From the IMG/VR virus record IMGVR_UViG_3300008954_000024, positions 1 through 64,000 of that record: a stretch of DNA of 64,000 nucleotides. The stretch is one strand, 5' to 3'. This document shows, in pieces, positions 18,464 to 27,430 of the stretch. Position 1 is the stretch's first letter, and each line of letters begins with the position of its first letter. A program made the translations under genes and the position numbers. The notes below the pieces were generated by a model, which worked only from the letters and a program-made list of their open reading frames with translations, was not told where the DNA came from and searched no databases. Origin of the DNA: a virus.

Positions 18464-21400
18464 ATGGGATTACTGAGTGACATCAAGGGAATCCTAGACA
18501 AGCTGGGCACGCCCAAGACAAAGCTTGCAGAGTCAACCCAGGCTCTTCTCCAGTATTTTGCAATAGTTGGTCGTGATGACATTATAAGGTTGACAGCTGA
18601 AGCCGGCGGTTCTTCAATTGCGAGATATGTGCTAGACGCAGCAAAAATAGGTGTAGATGAGAACATACCGATTCTCTCAGGAGACGATGCAGAAACAATT
18701 TATGAATTGCAGCAGGTTCTTGTAGACAACACTGAGGGTGCGTACTTTACTAAGCAAATCCTTGGTGAGCTGGCCAAGGATCTGGGATTCATCGGAGGTG
18801 GAATCTCTGACAGGCTGGGTGTTAAAGATGTACGTCAGTTTGCTAAAGTTTACTTTGAGGATCTTGGGTCACTCCCAGTCCCAGACTTTTTTGTTAATGA
18901 GAAGGGAGTCACTCCTGCGGAGGATCTCCTTCCAATAGACAGCCCAGAGCTTCCTGAGAACGCCACCCTGGAAGAAAAAGCAGTTGCCCTAAAAGAGAAA
19001 ACTAACCTGATAAGACAAAAAGTTGAAAGAGGGAAATCTGTTTCGGGTCGATCAAGTGTCAGACAGATGATCTCATCATGCCCCACAAACGCCGCCTCCG
19101 GAAAAGCAGATAGCTCAAAATTAAAATCTAGTAACGTGAATAGCAACGTGTCTTCACCGAGCAGATTTACACGTCCGACTCTTTCTGCGATAGTCCTTCC
19201 AAGTCTAAAGGTCGGAATTCCAACTAGATCAACTTCTGAGGCAGCGATATTTTTGAATGCAGTGCCGACACTTGAGCTTTCTCGTTGCACACCCTTTGTC
19301 AACATTAGATTCATATCTTCTGTGCCAGGTGGTCTGGAAGAGAGAATGAAAAGATTAAGCATAGTAAGCTTTTTAGGTGCGGGATCGGACAATGACAAGT
19401 CAGGATTAGGCTCCGCTGTTCCTGCTGATAGTGACATTAGTAATTTCGCAGGTGCATCAGCGCTCAGGGCAGATTTAGGACTGGCTTCTTCTGGAATGGC
19501 TTCTTCTGGGATGGAGCTGTTTACATCACCGCAAACACTCGTTAATGCTGATATAAATTCTGATGGAGCTAGAAATGTACTTGACCCATTTAAGCCATTG
19601 ATGACTCTAGATAGTGTAAGAATTTCAATTGCAGGGCTAGGGAGAGCGCTCCTGTCAGCAAAGACAGCAAACGTATCTCTCATTTTACATGATAGGTCGA
19701 GACTTGCTGATATCGCACCATTGGTTGCAATTGACACCTTTGGTCTCACAAACGTCCTGATTGAGTGGGGATGGTCTCATCCTGAGGGCGGGGACCTTTC
19801 TAGCAATCCATATGGGAAATTTTTAAACAATTTAAGATCAAAGAACATGTTTCACATCGTTTCTTCAGATTACACCATGACAAACGAGGGAAAAGTAAAG
19901 ATAGACTTAAGACTCGCTTCCAGGGGCGCCGCTGATGCTTCAAATGTCTCGATTGCAACTGGAGAGGTCGTTCCCATTTCGCAAATTAAGCCTTTGATAC
20001 AGTCGATTCTTGCAAAAAAGCTATCCGATGTAAGCGATTCAAGTGAAAGAGCAGCTGAGATACGCCAAGAGGTCTCTGTAAATTTAGGAAACGCTAGGTC
20101 ACCCTCGTCAGTTATTAGTCGTGATCTGTTCAATGAATTTTTAAAAATCTTAGAGCCTCAACCGGGAGGAGTACTGCTTGCACAGTCACAGCTGGGTCTT
20201 CTCATCACAAGACTTGTCGGCCCAGATGGAACCGGCGGTGAGTTAAAGGATACAAAAGATTCACTTTTCGATATTATTGCTGCTAAGATCGAAGCACTAA
20301 AGAGCCCCCATGCAACTGACCCCTTCTTACCAAGCGGAACGGCAAACACCCAGGTTTCATTAGGTAAGCTGATAATGTCATTTGTTGGATCTCCCCTGGC
20401 AGCATCAGGTCGATTTGACGAGACCCAGGTTTTCTTTTATCGATTTAATCACCAGGCTGCGGGAGCAAGGAAGTTTGACATATCGCAGTTTCAAATAAGC
20501 ATTGAGAAATTTCAATCAGAGATGCTGTCTGTGCTTCAGGAAAATCCTAATATGTCAACTCTCACATTTCTTAACTTTATCATTAACAATTTTGTGTCAG
20601 ATCCTCAAGATCAGAACTATGGGCTGACAGATCTCTATAAGTTGCGAAAGGATACAAGAAAATCATTTGAGGAAGCAGTTTCAGAGGTCAAGAAACAGCT
20701 GGATAGTAAAGATGACAATCTGAAAGTACTGTTAAAGGATTATGATAAAAACTTACAAGTGTCTTTAAAGCAGATAGATAGCAGATTGCAAGAACGACTG
20801 ACTAGCATATACACGAGTGATGGCTGTGGATCTGCACCTGCTAAGTTTAGACCCCCCAGGTTGAAGTGCTATATGGAGGCACTTCCTGCGAAAACAACTG
20901 GTCTTCGAGGTAATAGTAGTGTCGATACAGGCAAGATTATTCTTAGGATACACATTTATGATGAGGCTGCTACACCTCATGAGAGTTCTCTCTTTTTGCT
21001 ATCGATGCTAAATGATAGTGAATTTACATCGCTTGTCAAGGGATCCGGTAACCAGATAACAGAGGCAGTTAAAAATCGCGGCGCTCCCAGCGACTCAGCA
21101 GGTCCTGGAACCACAGACCCTAAATCGGCCCTGGGCAACCTTGGAAAGAGATTTTCTGATACCAGAGCTGGCCAGGCCGTAGCAGGTATGTTCTCTGAAT
21201 ATGTAGCAGCAGCAAGTCCCGCCACAATTAAGAAGTCAATTAAGCAAACTGTTCCAAGCATCACAATGGGAACACAGTACACAGGTGTAAAAAGTATAAG
21301 TCTATCAGCAAATACGAAAGGTCCGGCAGCTAATGCACTATTACTTAGATCGATAACAGCTGGTGACTCAGCAGGTGAAAATGTCACATCACCAGTGGAG

Positions 21401-21706
21401 GATGTGAAGGTAATACCTGCCTCTTTAAATGTCACAACGTTTGGATGCCCTTTAATCGAATATGGGCAGCAATACTATATGGATCTACAGACAGGAACAA
21501 CAGCTGATAACCTGTATGCCATAACTAACATAAATCATACTCTGTCAGCTGGTCAGTTTGATACTTCATTCACTATGACATTTTGCTCAAATGGAACTGT
21601 TGAATCATTCAGAACCACTCTTGCTGAAGCCCTTCCAAAGATTAGAGACAGTCTTATTGATGATGCAGTCGATGCAGCAGGTGATATAGCATCTACTTTA
21701 AAGTAA
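18464..21706 (+). CDS. Baseplate hub-like protein
   Basis: This 1080-residue protein starts 3 bases after the gp53-like gene. A conserved-looking region near residues 375-480 (SVRISIAGLGRALLSAKTAN, then LILHDRSRLADI and LIEWGWSHPEGG) is followed near 990-1060 by FGCPLIEYGQQYYMDLQTGT and YAITNINHTLSAGQFDTSF. The second part resembles the hub domains (gp27-like) of contractile tails that end in a strand carrying a typical NxxHxLSAG turn. A coiled region lies at about 735-785. No lysozyme domain is visible. It is probably the central hub of the baseplate, possibly fused to wedge-contact domains. Confidence 0.6.
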   Translation: MGLLSDIKGILDKLGTPKTKLAESTQALLQYFAIVGRDDIIRLTAEAGGSSIARYVLDAAKIGVDENIPILSGDDAETIYELQQVLVDNTEGAYFTKQILGELAKDLGFIGGGISDRLGVKDVRQFAKVYFEDLGSLPVPDFFVNEKGVTPAEDLLPIDSPELPENATLEEKAVALKEKTNLIRQKVERGKSVSGRSSVRQMISSCPTNAASGKADSSKLKSSNVNSNVSSPSRFTRPTLSAIVLPSLKVGIPTRSTSEAAIFLNAVPTLELSRCTPFVNIRFISSVPGGLEERMKRLSIVSFLGAGSDNDKSGLGSAVPADSDISNFAGASALRADLGLASSGMASSGMELFTSPQTLVNADINSDGARNVLDPFKPLMTLDSVRISIAGLGRALLSAKTANVSLILHDRSRLADIAPLVAIDTFGLTNVLIEWGWSHPEGGDLSSNPYGKFLNNLRSKNMFHIVSSDYTMTNEGKVKIDLRLASRGAADASNVSIATGEVVPISQIKPLIQSILAKKLSDVSDSSERAAEIRQEVSVNLGNARSPSSVISRDLFNEFLKILEPQPGGVLLAQSQLGLLITRLVGPDGTGGELKDTKDSLFDIIAAKIEALKSPHATDPFLPSGTANTQVSLGKLIMSFVGSPLAASGRFDETQVFFYRFNHQAAGARKFDISQFQISIEKFQSEMLSVLQENPNMSTLTFLNFIINNFVSDPQDQNYGLTDLYKLRKDTRKSFEEAVSEVKKQLDSKDDNLKVLLKDYDKNLQVSLKQIDSRLQERLTSIYTSDGCGSAPAKFRPPRLKCYMEALPAKTTGLRGNSSVDTGKIILRIHIYDEAATPHESSLFLLSMLNDSEFTSLVKGSGNQITEAVKNRGAPSDSAGPGTTDPKSALGNLGKRFSDTRAGQAVAGMFSEYVAAASPATIKKSIKQTVPSITMGTQYTGVKSISLSANTKGPAANALLLRSITAGDSAGENVTSPVEDVKVIPASLNVTTFGCPLIEYGQQYYMDLQTGTTADNLYAITNINHTLSAGQFDTSFTMTFCSNGTVESFRTTLAEALPKIRDSLIDDAVDAAGDIASTLK

Positions 21707-21747
21707 AAAGATACATTCTAATCTTTTATGGTAGCTTAAAATACTAG

Positions 21748-22953
21748 ATGAAGATTGGAATATCAAGAAAGTGCTTGGGAGGTAACTTAGACCTTCTACT
21801 TGATGAAGACATGTGTGCCTGGCAGGATGGTGTCCCAGAGGATCACTGGGTTTGCGGTGACAAGATGAGTGCTCGAGATGTCGGGACGATAGCCCAGGCT
21901 ATGGGTCAATCTTTGCCACTATTTGATACGGAATCGCAGTCTCGAATGTGGAAGCAGCTTAGAAAGGCTGGCACAAGCGGAGTTCCGTGGATGAGAGCAT
22001 TACCCCCGCAGGTGTTTAAGAAGAAAATTAAGTCCATTCGAGAGCGTGCTGAGAAAATTGTTGAGCTGGCAAATCAGGGATATTATGGATATGAATTTGT
22101 TGAGAATAGAGAGTTGCTGTTAAGGATGGAGCCTTCTAGCATTAACACAGGTGTTCTAAAATCCTTGCTTGGTGTTGAGAGAAATAGCACCAATAAGACG
22201 TCGCTTTTAAGATGTGTGCCAAGTGATGGTGATAAAGCCGACGTTGTCAGGTATAGCCAGATATCATCGAGCACCGGCAGGCTAACTGTGACATCAGGGC
22301 CGAACATATTGACTCTTAAAAAGGATCATAGGAAAATTTTCAGGTCTGGATTTAAAAATGGACAGTTGCTCCAGGTCGATATTATCTGCCTGGAGCCTCG
22401 TGTTGCTCTGAGCATCGCCCAGAGAGAAGCTCCCTATGACATATACACACACGTGCAAGATGAGGTACTAGGGGGCAACCTTTCTCGTGACGAGACAAAG
22501 ATCGCCACAATAGGCTGTCTATATGGCATGACGGCCTCCACACTACAGGGAAAAATACCATCAGGAATGGATGCAGGACGCATTCTAAGCAACATCAGAG
22601 ACTATTTTGATGTACCAAACATGGAGAGAAGTCTAAGACAACAGGCAGCAACTACGGGTCACATACAAAGCTTCTACAACCGCCTGATCAAGTCAGATTC
22701 AGCCCACGTGAATCACTATTTGCAATGCACAGGTGTTGATGCAGCTTTACTGGGTTTTGGCTGGCTTTTAGAGCAATGCAGCCTACAGGAGTTGGACGTA
22801 AGACCGATATTTGTGATTCATGATGCGATTGTTCTCGATGTGAGGGAGGACCAGATCTCCAGGTTGAGAGATATAACAGATCAAGGCCTTCACGTCAAGA
22901 GAATGCAACAGAGATTTCCTGTTAAAGTTGAAAATTTTTGCCACGGTGTGTAA
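21748..22953 (+). CDS. Family A DNA polymerase core (PolA-like), no exonuclease
   Basis: This 401-residue protein matches the palm and fingers of DNA polymerase I. A GRLTVTSGPNILTL segment corresponds to the template-binding GRLSST.PNLQNIP. Motif A has an Asp, Glu and Arg in DIICLEPRV (DYSQIELR in PolI). Motif B is RDETKIATIGCLYG, with Arg, Lys and Tyr at the standard spacing. Motif C is HDA instead of HDE. The F762-equivalent is Ile. No 3'-5' exonuclease domain is present. A separate Pol III alpha-type polymerase is encoded at 54052, so this one may serve repair, gap filling or priming, or may be a non-catalytic relic. It is followed closely by the HD-like gene. Confidence 0.75.
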   Translation: MKIGISRKCLGGNLDLLLDEDMCAWQDGVPEDHWVCGDKMSARDVGTIAQAMGQSLPLFDTESQSRMWKQLRKAGTSGVPWMRALPPQVFKKKIKSIRERAEKIVELANQGYYGYEFVENRELLLRMEPSSINTGVLKSLLGVERNSTNKTSLLRCVPSDGDKADVVRYSQISSSTGRLTVTSGPNILTLKKDHRKIFRSGFKNGQLLQVDIICLEPRVALSIAQREAPYDIYTHVQDEVLGGNLSRDETKIATIGCLYGMTASTLQGKIPSGMDAGRILSNIRDYFDVPNMERSLRQQAATTGHIQSFYNRLIKSDSAHVNHYLQCTGVDAALLGFGWLLEQCSLQELDVRPIFVIHDAIVLDVREDQISRLRDITDQGLHVKRMQQRFPVKVENFCHGV

Positions 22954-22962
22954 GATATATTC

Positions 22963-23535
22963 ATGATTGATGTAGAGACACTTGAGAAGAATTGGACAAA
23001 GTTTGACAAGCTGTGCCGGAGGCTGTCAGACGAGGGCTTAAATAATCTGCTCGACACCCTTGGAGATCGAATTGTAGTGTGCCCAGCGTCACCCAGACAA
23101 GATAGCTACGGATGCTATCCTGGCGGAATGGTCGAGCATGTCTTAGATGTCACAGTTAGAATGAGAACACTTAATGATGCGATGGATCTGGGTCTTCATC
23201 CATCACAGATACTAAAGGTAGGACTGCTTCATGAGATTGGAAAGGTCGGAGACCTGGAAGAGTCCTACTTTGTGGACCAGGATTCGGACTGGCACCGTGA
23301 CAAATTAGGACAGCTCTATACATTCAATGAAAGCCTCAATAAGATGTCACTTTCTCATCGAGCACTACATTTACTTCAACACTTCGGTGTCAGACTTTCC
23401 ACAGAGGAGTGGCTCGCGATACAGCTAGCAAGAGGCTCACACTTTGAGGAAAATAGATTCTACGTCGGTCATGAGGGAACACTAGGCCTCCTGCTGCAGC
23501 AAGCAAAGGCGATGTCAGTTCACTTGTCTCAGTAG
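22963..23535 (+). CDS. HD-domain-like phosphohydrolase
   Basis: This 190-residue protein contains GGMVEHVLDVTVRM (His59) and LLHEIGKVGDL (His90-Glu91), the layout of HD-superfamily metal-binding sites. In that family a His is followed about 30 residues later by HD and then G.. . Here the Asp of HD is Glu. Further His residues lie at about 104 and 126. HD proteins hydrolyse nucleotides or nucleic acids. Its substrate is not evident, but it follows the PolA-like gene with a 9-base gap. A nucleotide role is likely, and the Glu variant may alter activity. Confidence 0.6.
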   Translation: MIDVETLEKNWTKFDKLCRRLSDEGLNNLLDTLGDRIVVCPASPRQDSYGCYPGGMVEHVLDVTVRMRTLNDAMDLGLHPSQILKVGLLHEIGKVGDLEESYFVDQDSDWHRDKLGQLYTFNESLNKMSLSHRALHLLQHFGVRLSTEEWLAIQLARGSHFEENRFYVGHEGTLGLLLQQAKAMSVHLSQ

Positions 23536-23556
23536 GATGTGACGTTTGGTCAGACT

Positions 23557-23572
23557 GTAGATATTTATCTAC
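23557..23572 (+). promoter_or_regulatory. Perfect inverted repeat abutting a start codon
   Basis: GTAGATA-TT-TATCTAC ends directly before the ATG at 23573. It contains the TATTTAT motif seen near other late genes. No ribosome-binding sequence is visible, so the downstream gene may be translated from a leaderless or structured message. Confidence 0.4.
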
Positions 23573-25315
23573 ATGGCAAATCTTACTGCAAGGGATATCA
23601 TACGCGCACTTGTTAGCGACATCGTCAAGAAGCCGGAAGCAGGTGTTGCCTCAGGCCGCGGTATTGGTGTTCCAGTTGGCGGTGCAATTGGCGGCGGCGA
23701 TGATTATTACTATAAGATCGGTCGAAATCGAAGACCATATCACCCGGGTGAGACCGGAACACCAAGCCACTCGGCTGACGCGGGTTTCTCATCAGCACTT
23801 AGCCAGAATGTAGGGCATGTGGATCCAGAGTCACTAGAAGTGTCAATGTTCCCAGAACAAGAACCTGATGATCTAGATATTTATCCTGAGCCAGAAGTTT
23901 TACCTTTGCGCACCCGCAAGTTAGTCTCTAGGGCTCCATATATTAGTGAGGAGAGAATGAGAGTCTACCCAACACTTGAGGAAGTTTCGCAGATGAGCGA
24001 GGACGAGCTTCTTGGAGAGGGAGCTCTTCTTGACATTTTTACAACCGCACTTAATTTTATTCCACATCCTGTCGTACAAGTTGCTATTGCGGCTATCGAG
24101 GGATTTGATGCCTTGCGGAAGGCAGGTAGCTTTAGCGATAGCCTGGGTGATGCTAGCCAGCTGCTAAATGATAAAATTGGTATCACACTAACTGAGCTGG
24201 GTGATCGTGAGTATGGAGAGGACGAATTTTCAGATTCAATTGAGAAAATTTGCAGACTGCCTGAAAGTGATAAGAAAAAATTACGGGAAGCTCTAACAGA
24301 TGCAATAAGTGATCTTCAAAAAGTTGCTGAGTCTGTGATGAAGGCCCGCCTGGGTAGGGCCGGCGTGAAACAAGCAGCCGTCTTACAGTTCACGCCAACA
24401 ACTGTGATAACATTTCTTGCAGAGTTACTTGACGAGATTCCGCTCCTTAGAAGAATTGCGTCCTTTGCAATTGGTCCAGCCTATGTGGGATTACTCCTCA
24501 AGCGCCCGGGAGGCATACCTGTCAGAAAGACTGCTCTGGTTGGTATCACTACAAGGATCGGAGCAATATTTAATGCTTTAAAGTCTGATAGCGGAACCTG
24601 TCGAGGAATTGAATCAGAAGAACCCAGGGTTGAAGAACCAGAGGAAAAGGATATAGAAATGGATAAAGACATAACACAGCTCGATAAAGATTTAACACAG
24701 CTAGCTGATATGGAGATTTCACCTGAAGACATATTTAAGGCATTAGCACTGAGAGAGATTCGTCAGCTTATTAGAGAGACCATTTATGGTGCTTATCCTT
24801 CACTAAGAAAGATAGAGCCCCAGGGATTTCTTCAATACGCTCCGGTAACTTCCGAAGAGGAAGATGAGGAAGACGTTATTATCACTCGTCTTTCGACAGG
24901 TAAAGTCCCGGATACCAATGATTTTGCTGTCGCATATAAGACAGATTCCGGGGTCATCACAGCACATCCGAAGCCCTTAAAAGAGTCAGAGATTCGAATG
25001 CTCATTCGTCAAGCGCTCGATGAAGCAAAAAAAAAGAGAAAAAGTAAAAAGGACAAAACCGACGACGAGATAGGAGAGGCCTCCGGCACCAGCGCCATCG
25101 GCGGCGGTCCAGTTACTCCTTTGGGCACAGGTCCGCAAGGAAAGAGTCCTTCTCGGCAGACATACATGGCCCAGGCCAAGAAAAATGCAGCATTTTACGG
25201 TGGGTCTCTTGTAAACCCACAGGATCCAGCACTTATTTATACAGCGGCAGAAAAGTGGGCAAAGGGAATTGCAGAGAAGTCTGGCAGCAAGCGAAAAAAG
25301 AAAAAGAAAAACTAA
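23573..25315 (+). CDS. Large protein with repeated IRxLIR helices, function unknown
   Basis: This 580-residue protein is not recognised. Residues 1-20 (RDIIRALVSDIVKK) and two later helices near residues 391 (REIRQLIRETIYGAYP) and 473 (EIRMLIRQALDEAKKK) share an IR.LIR pattern. A Gly-rich stretch (about 23-42) is followed by acidic, Pro-rich sequence. Two hydrophobic segments (about 152-182 and 277-313) could be amphipathic or membrane-contacting. The C-terminus ends in a Lys-rich tail (KRKKKKKN). It lies between an HD protein and SSB. It could be an internal virion or scaffold protein, but this is speculation. The ATG follows the 16-base palindrome with no clear ribosome site. Confidence 0.55.
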   Translation: MANLTARDIIRALVSDIVKKPEAGVASGRGIGVPVGGAIGGGDDYYYKIGRNRRPYHPGETGTPSHSADAGFSSALSQNVGHVDPESLEVSMFPEQEPDDLDIYPEPEVLPLRTRKLVSRAPYISEERMRVYPTLEEVSQMSEDELLGEGALLDIFTTALNFIPHPVVQVAIAAIEGFDALRKAGSFSDSLGDASQLLNDKIGITLTELGDREYGEDEFSDSIEKICRLPESDKKKLREALTDAISDLQKVAESVMKARLGRAGVKQAAVLQFTPTTVITFLAELLDEIPLLRRIASFAIGPAYVGLLLKRPGGIPVRKTALVGITTRIGAIFNALKSDSGTCRGIESEEPRVEEPEEKDIEMDKDITQLDKDLTQLADMEISPEDIFKALALREIRQLIRETIYGAYPSLRKIEPQGFLQYAPVTSEEEDEEDVIITRLSTGKVPDTNDFAVAYKTDSGVITAHPKPLKESEIRMLIRQALDEAKKKRKSKKDKTDDEIGEASGTSAIGGGPVTPLGTGPQGKSPSRQTYMAQAKKNAAFYGGSLVNPQDPALIYTAAEKWAKGIAEKSGSKRKKKKKN

Positions 25316-25334
25316 GCATAAAACATAAAATTAT

Positions 25335-25363
25335 TTGAACATTGATCTAAAATTAAGCATAAT
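25335..25363 (+). promoter_or_regulatory. Candidate promoter for SSB
   Basis: TTGAAC (25335) and CATAAT (25358) lie 17 bases apart in an AT-rich 101-base gap before SSB. The same gap has two diverged copies of TAAGCATAA (25313, 25353) and a second TTGAACATT (about 25391). GGAGGAAC precedes the gene at 25417. Confidence 0.45.
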
Positions 25364-25416
25364 ATTATTTGCATATTGCAAAAACTACACATTGAACATT
25401 AAAAATTGGAGGAACA

Positions 25417-26181
25417 ATGGCAGTTGATTTTGATGCAATCCGTAAAAAGCTTGACAGACTAAGCGGAACAAATAGAAATAGGTCCCTTATGTGGCGACCA
25501 CAAGAGGGAGAGGAGCACACAGTACGTCTTCTATCTTTCCCAGATAATGATGGCCAACCATTTAAGGAGTTGTGGTTCTACTATAACATTGGAAATGAGA
25601 GGGGTCTTTTGGCACCTTATCAGTTCAATGATCCTGATCCGATTCAGGAGCTAATTACAAAGCTTCGTGAGGAAGGTTCTAAGGAATCCTATGAGCTCGC
25701 TAAGAAGCTCTATCCTAAGATGCGTACTTACGCGCCCGTTGTTGTCCGAGGAGAGGAGGACAAGGGTGTTCAGATCTGGGGTTTTGGTAAGACTGTTTAT
25801 CAGAATCTTCTGGGACTGATGCTTGATGAGGACTACGGAGATATCACAGATCCACAAACAGGCCGTGATATCAAGGTCACATGCACCAAGCAGCCTGGTC
25901 GGCAATGGTCGATGACTGAGGTTCGCCCACGAGGCAAGCAATCTCTTCTGTCTGAAGATACAGATCGGGCAAAAGAGTGGACTTCTAGTATTCCAGATGT
26001 AACCGAGACATATCAGTGCAAGTCTTATGATGAGCTCTCAAAGATTATCAATGACTGGCTGAGTGATGATGATGAGGCTGAAGAAGATGTGGGCACCACA
26101 CTTTCTGAGACATCGGCTTCAGCTGAATCTAACTACAAGAGCATCGATGAGGCCTTTGCTGATCTCATCGACGACGAATAG
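25417..26181 (+). CDS. Single-stranded DNA-binding protein, gp32-like
   Basis: This 254-residue protein starts MAVDFDAIRKKLDRLSG, then has an N-terminal OB-like region with MWRPQEGEEHTVRLLSFPD and WFYYNIG, like the gp32 SSBs of T4-type phages. The acidic C-terminal tail (DDDEAEEDV, then DEAFADLIDDE) is the usual protein-contact segment. The zinc-finger cysteines of T4 gp32 are not visible. It would coat single strands in replication and recombination and work with UvsX, encoded just downstream. GGAGGA is the ribosome site. Confidence 0.88.
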   Translation: MAVDFDAIRKKLDRLSGTNRNRSLMWRPQEGEEHTVRLLSFPDNDGQPFKELWFYYNIGNERGLLAPYQFNDPDPIQELITKLREEGSKESYELAKKLYPKMRTYAPVVVRGEEDKGVQIWGFGKTVYQNLLGLMLDEDYGDITDPQTGRDIKVTCTKQPGRQWSMTEVRPRGKQSLLSEDTDRAKEWTSSIPDVTETYQCKSYDELSKIINDWLSDDDEAEEDVGTTLSETSASAESNYKSIDEAFADLIDDE

Positions 26182-26193
26182 TTTCTGTTTTTT

Positions 26194-26216
26194 GCGGGGT
26201 GCATCACGCACCCCGC
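26194..26216 (+). terminator. GC-rich hairpin after SSB
   Basis: GCGGGGTGC and GCACCCCGC form a perfect 9-base stem with a 5-base loop. A T-rich stretch precedes it, but no clear T tract follows, so it may be a Rho-type terminator, an mRNA end protector or a processing site. Confidence 0.55.
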
Positions 26217-26217
26217 C

Positions 26218-26247
26218 TTGAACATACCTGTTCTGTCACTGTAAGAT
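26218..26247 (+). promoter_or_regulatory. Candidate promoter for uvsX
   Basis: TTGAAC at 26218 and TAAGAT at 26242 are 18 bases apart, just after the SSB hairpin. The expected start site is only some 10 bases before the uvsX ATG at 26264. Support is weak. Confidence 0.3.
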
Positions 26248-26263
26248 AATGAGTGGAGAAAGA

Positions 26264-27430
26264 ATGTCAAATCAGGATTTTACTGTAGACTTAATTAATG
26301 CTCTAAACAAGGAGCATGGCACGCAGGTAGCATACAATCTCAGCCAGGATATTTCACCGACTCATGTTGAGCGGTGGATTTCAACAGGGTCAAAGCTGCT
26401 TGACTATATTTGCTCTAATAGAAGGGGTGGAGGTCTTCCTGAAGGGAGAATTGTAGAGGTTTTTGGACCACCGTCCATTGGAAAGTCTCACATAGCCACA
26501 CAGATTGCTAGAACAACCCAAAAAATGGGTGGAATTGTTGTTTATATTGACACAGAAAATGCGACTTCTGTAGAAAACTTAAAGATGCTAGGCGTTGATG
26601 TGTCAAAGAGATTTGTGTATGTTGACACTCATTGCACGGAAGAGGTTCTCTCTATTGCAGAGGCGACTATTATGAAGGCAAAGGCGATGGATAAGGATGT
26701 GCCAATCACCATTGTCTGGGATTCTGTTGCTGCATCATCACCCAAGGCTGAGCTAATTGGAGACTATGATAAGGAGTCCATCGGATTACAAGCTCGTGCG
26801 ATTTCTAAGGGCATGAGAAAGATCACAGGGGTGATTGCAAATCAAAATGTTCTATTTGTAATCCTTAATCAGATTCGAACTAAGATCGGAGTGATGTATG
26901 GTGATCCTGATACGACACCGGGAGGAAAGGCAATTCCATTTCATGCCTCCACAAGAATCAAGCTAGGAGCTGGCCAGCAGATTAAGGATGGTGATGATGT
27001 GATCGGTATTCATGTTTCTGCTAAGACCATTAAGAATAAGGTCGCCCCTCCTTTTAGAAAGATTAATTTTGAGATTCACTTCGGTGTGGGTATTAAGGAG
27101 CATGAGCAGATATTCGATCTGCTAAGAAAGCATGGGCCAGAAGTGATCAAGGGAAAGGAGGTCTCTGTATCAGGAACAGGTTCTTGGAAGCGCCTAACCG
27201 TAACAGACACACAAACTGGTGAAATTCTTATTGAGAAGAAGTTTCATAAGCCAAAGTTTGGTGAAATAATGAGAAATCCCGAATATACAGCTTACATAGA
27301 TGATCTCTTAGAATATGCAATGGTGAAAAAGTTTAATCAAGATAATCTAGAAATAGATACAGAGTCCTATGAAGAGATGAAATCTTTAGCAGATGCTATG
27401 AGTGAGTGTAGTCTCGAGGCAACAGATTGA
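26264..27430 (+). CDS. uvsX: UvsX/RecA-type recombinase
   Basis: This 388-residue protein begins at the ATG at 26264, because GGAG at 26255 fits that start rather than the ATG at 26249. Walker A is GPPSIGKS (residues 68-75), followed by VVYIDTENA and Walker B near ITIVWDSVAASSP. An LNQIRTKIGVMYGDPDTTPGG loop is typical of UvsX/RecA strand-exchange loops. It catalyses homologous pairing. SSB lies upstream and the exonuclease downstream (4-base TTGA overlap), making a recombination-replication cluster. Confidence 0.93.
   Translation: MSNQDFTVDLINALNKEHGTQVAYNLSQDISPTHVERWISTGSKLLDYICSNRRGGGLPEGRIVEVFGPPSIGKSHIATQIARTTQKMGGIVVYIDTENATSVENLKMLGVDVSKRFVYVDTHCTEEVLSIAEATIMKAKAMDKDVPITIVWDSVAASSPKAELIGDYDKESIGLQARAISKGMRKITGVIANQNVLFVILNQIRTKIGVMYGDPDTTPGGKAIPFHASTRIKLGAGQQIKDGDDVIGIHVSAKTIKNKVAPPFRKINFEIHFGVGIKEHEQIFDLLRKHGPEVIKGKEVSVSGTGSWKRLTVTDTQTGEILIEKKFHKPKFGEIMRNPEYTAYIDDLLEYAMVKKFNQDNLEIDTESYEEMKSLADAMSECSLEATD

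Noticed and set aside
18850-19749. 299-codon open frame on the - strand inside the hub-like gene
   Set aside because: It lies wholly within a well-supported + strand gene, has no family resemblance and no promoter signal.
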